The notes under the pieces are model-generated. The model saw only the letters and a list, made by a program, of their open reading frames with translations. It did not search any database and was not told the DNA's origin. Below are positions 6,136 to 7,481 of a stretch of 7,481 bases of DNA, in pieces (the stretch's first letter is position 1; the number at the start of each line of letters is the position of its first letter). The translations under genes and the position numbers were made by a program. The stretch is taken from the NCBI GenBank assembly GCA_031283785.1, contig JAITBC010000361.1, forward strand, positions 1 through 7,481, written 5' to 3'. This DNA comes from Tannerella sp. (GTDB lineage: Bacteria > Bacteroidota > Bacteroidia > Bacteroidales > Tannerellaceae).

Positions 6136-7481
6136 TTATTTGACAACAACTTTATAGCGTGAGCCGTCGATTTCGACGATGTATATACCTCGTTCGAGCC
6201 GTACGGCGGTCTGTCCTTCCTTTACGTACTGCTGTTTGAGCAGCGTTCCGCTAAGGGTATAGATGCCGGCGCCGGCGGCCTTGTCGGAATTGATGTACAG
6301 CGTATTTGCATACGTCCATACGGATATTCCGCTGCCGACGAACGCTTCGCCGTTAGGCGTGCTTGCCGGATCGGTGGAGACGGTCACTGTCCATGGCTCG
6401 GCCAGACGGCGGATTACGTAGCGGTATACGCCGCCGCCGAGTTCCTCTCCTTTGAGTTCTTCCGGACGCTGTGAATAGAAGCCCGTGGCCGTCACTTTCA
6501 GCGGCTCGCTGCCGGCAAAGTTCAACGTAAACGTGAAGTCGTCGTTGGCATTAACATAATGCTTCTCTTCTGCTGCCGGATTTGCCGTCACGCCCGGTAT
6601 CGTATATATCTCTACATAACGCTGCAGGCTGGGCGGCGTATTTGTGTTGAACTTGAGGTTTATCACTTCTCGGCACGGATCAGGGACTGTAATCATATCC
6701 GCACATTCCTGTGCATATGTAGGCCAGTACGCTTCTACACTGGCATCAGTTTGAGAATAATCTAAACACTCAAAATAGTCATAATATGAATAAAATATAA
6801 GAGCAATCGCTATTGCAGCATGATGTGCGTCAATATAGTCGTAGCCCCCTGATAACATAGATGATAATACAGAGGTATACATAGGTTCAATCCATGAATT
6901 ATAAGATGGATCTAACTGTATAGCAGCTTGCTCAGTATCCCATATTGAATCGTTATAACGATTCTCAAGAATGGCAACTACTTTACTTCTGTCATTGATA
7001 TAATTATATTGGTTAAATTCATCTGATAAGTAATGACGTATTTGGAATTGTTGATATGCAATTGTTTTGTCCATTTCCCTGAGACTGATGCTTACGCCGT
7101 CGTTTACGGCTAACTGTTCCATATTTGTAAGCGGTGAGGATGCAGGTTCCCAGTTACGCCCGTTGATGCTGCGCATCATGTATTTGACAGGTGTGCCGCT
7201 TACATGTTTAAGACGGATATTGCCGCGGGTATCTATATACTGACTGATTTCATCAGATTCAAATACAGGCTTGTTGTAGATGTTAAACTTGATTACAAGC
7301 GTATCCGTATAGTTGCCTGTTTCGGGATCCTTAAACGGTTTTGGCCATAAACTTGACGGGATCCAATCTGCAGCAACAGGGTGATTGTCATCCAGCTTGA
7401 TAAAGTACATCTTCAAAATACCCTGCCCGTCTTCCCTGATTGAATTGAACATAAACGGATCTTTATCAATCAGTGAATCTA
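6136..7481 (-). CDS. Secreted protein with type IX secretion C-terminal sorting domain (5' truncated by window)
   Basis: The last 448 codons of a secreted protein; the frame stays open to the window edge (DSLIDKDPF precedes the ATG at 7452, which is therefore probably internal). I number from that Met. Residues about 373-438 form a type A Por/T9SS sorting domain: V-W-T-Y-A-N-T-L-Y-I-N, then G-I-Y-T-L-S-G-T-L-L-K, R-G-I-Y-I-V-E-I and the end Y-K-V-V-V-K. The domain is recognised by the PorSS machinery, cleaved, and the cargo released or attached to surface lipopolysaccharide. Residues 263-365 look like beta-rich repeats; 130-260 are rich in Tyr, Asp and Ser, with H210-H211 and cysteines 229, 250 and 260. 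I recognise no enzyme domain, so the function of the body is unknown. GC content is very uneven: about 58% over 6181-6540, 34% over 6721-7080 and 45% over 7081-7440. Stop TAA at 6138-6136. Confidence 0.8.
   Translation of the reverse strand, partial: DSLIDKDPFMFNSIREDGQGILKMYFIKLDDNHPVAADWIPSSLWPKPFKDPETGNYTDTLVIKFNIYNKPVFESDEISQYIDTRGNIRLKHVSGTPVKYMMRSINGRNWEPASSPLTNMEQLAVNDGVSISLREMDKTIAYQQFQIRHYLSDEFNQYNYINDRSKVVAILENRYNDSIWDTEQAAIQLDPSYNSWIEPMYTSVLSSMLSGGYDYIDAHHAAIAIALIFYSYYDYFECLDYSQTDASVEAYWPTYAQECADMITVPDPCREVINLKFNTNTPPSLQRYVEIYTIPGVTANPAAEEKHYVNANDDFTFTLNFAGSEPLKVTATGFYSQRPEELKGEELGGGVYRYVIRRLAEPWTVTVSTDPASTPNGEAFVGSGISVWTYANTLYINSDKAAGAGIYTLSGTLLKQQYVKEGQTAVRLERGIYIVEIDGSRYKVVVK

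Noticed and set aside
6111..6138. A-run and T-run flanking the stop of the type IX cargo gene as a possible terminator
   Set aside because: The pairing is only A-T and there is no GC-rich stem; the hairpin at 6049-6080 is the better candidate.
1..7481. tRNA or rRNA genes
   Set aside because: No cloverleaf with a TTCGAATC-like T arm and acceptor stem, and no rRNA signature, was noticed on either strand by eye.

Overview
The window looks like chromosomal DNA of a member of the Bacteroidales (phylum Bacteroidota). The grounds are two good matches to the Bacteroides-type promoter (TTTG / TAnnTTTG), a protein with a type IX secretion (Por) C-terminal tail, a fused CcsB-CcsA cytochrome c assembly protein of the Bacteroidota type, an FKBP lipoprotein with a SusD-like-era lipobox arrangement typical of the group, and a GH43 lipoprotein. 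Composition is moderate overall, with strong local swings. A genus cannot be fixed from the sequence alone; a Tannerellaceae/Dysgonomonadaceae-like host is a guess.

Layout. Positions 1-342 (+) are the 3' end of RNase R (S1 domain). Positions 419-673 (+) are a small glutaredoxin-like protein. A bidirectional hairpin terminator at about 698-758 separates these from the convergent gene at 824-1696 (-), an FKBP-type peptidyl-prolyl isomerase lipoprotein. Positions 1697-2074 hold no convincing gene: an AT-rich promoter-side half and a sharply bounded GC-rich block (about 1865-2040) with inverted repeats. A GH43 glycoside hydrolase lipoprotein (2075-3157, -) and the large ccsBA gene (3308-5746, +) are divergently transcribed from a short region that holds a recognisable promoter for each. 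Positions 5747-6135 are non-coding and carry two repeat-like elements and a hairpin terminator. The window ends inside a reverse-strand gene (6136 to beyond 7481) for a large secreted or surface protein with a type IX sorting tail.

How the genes relate. They do not form one pathway. RNase R and the glutaredoxin could be co-transcribed. FKBP, GH43 and the type IX cargo all act outside the inner membrane (folding, glycan breakdown, surface display). CcsBA matures periplasmic c-type cytochromes, such as those of anaerobic nitrite respiration, whose genes are not in this window. No clearly new multi-gene system is visible. The most interesting parts are the GC-rich intergenic block, the palindromic elements after ccsBA, and the mosaic composition of the type IX cargo gene.
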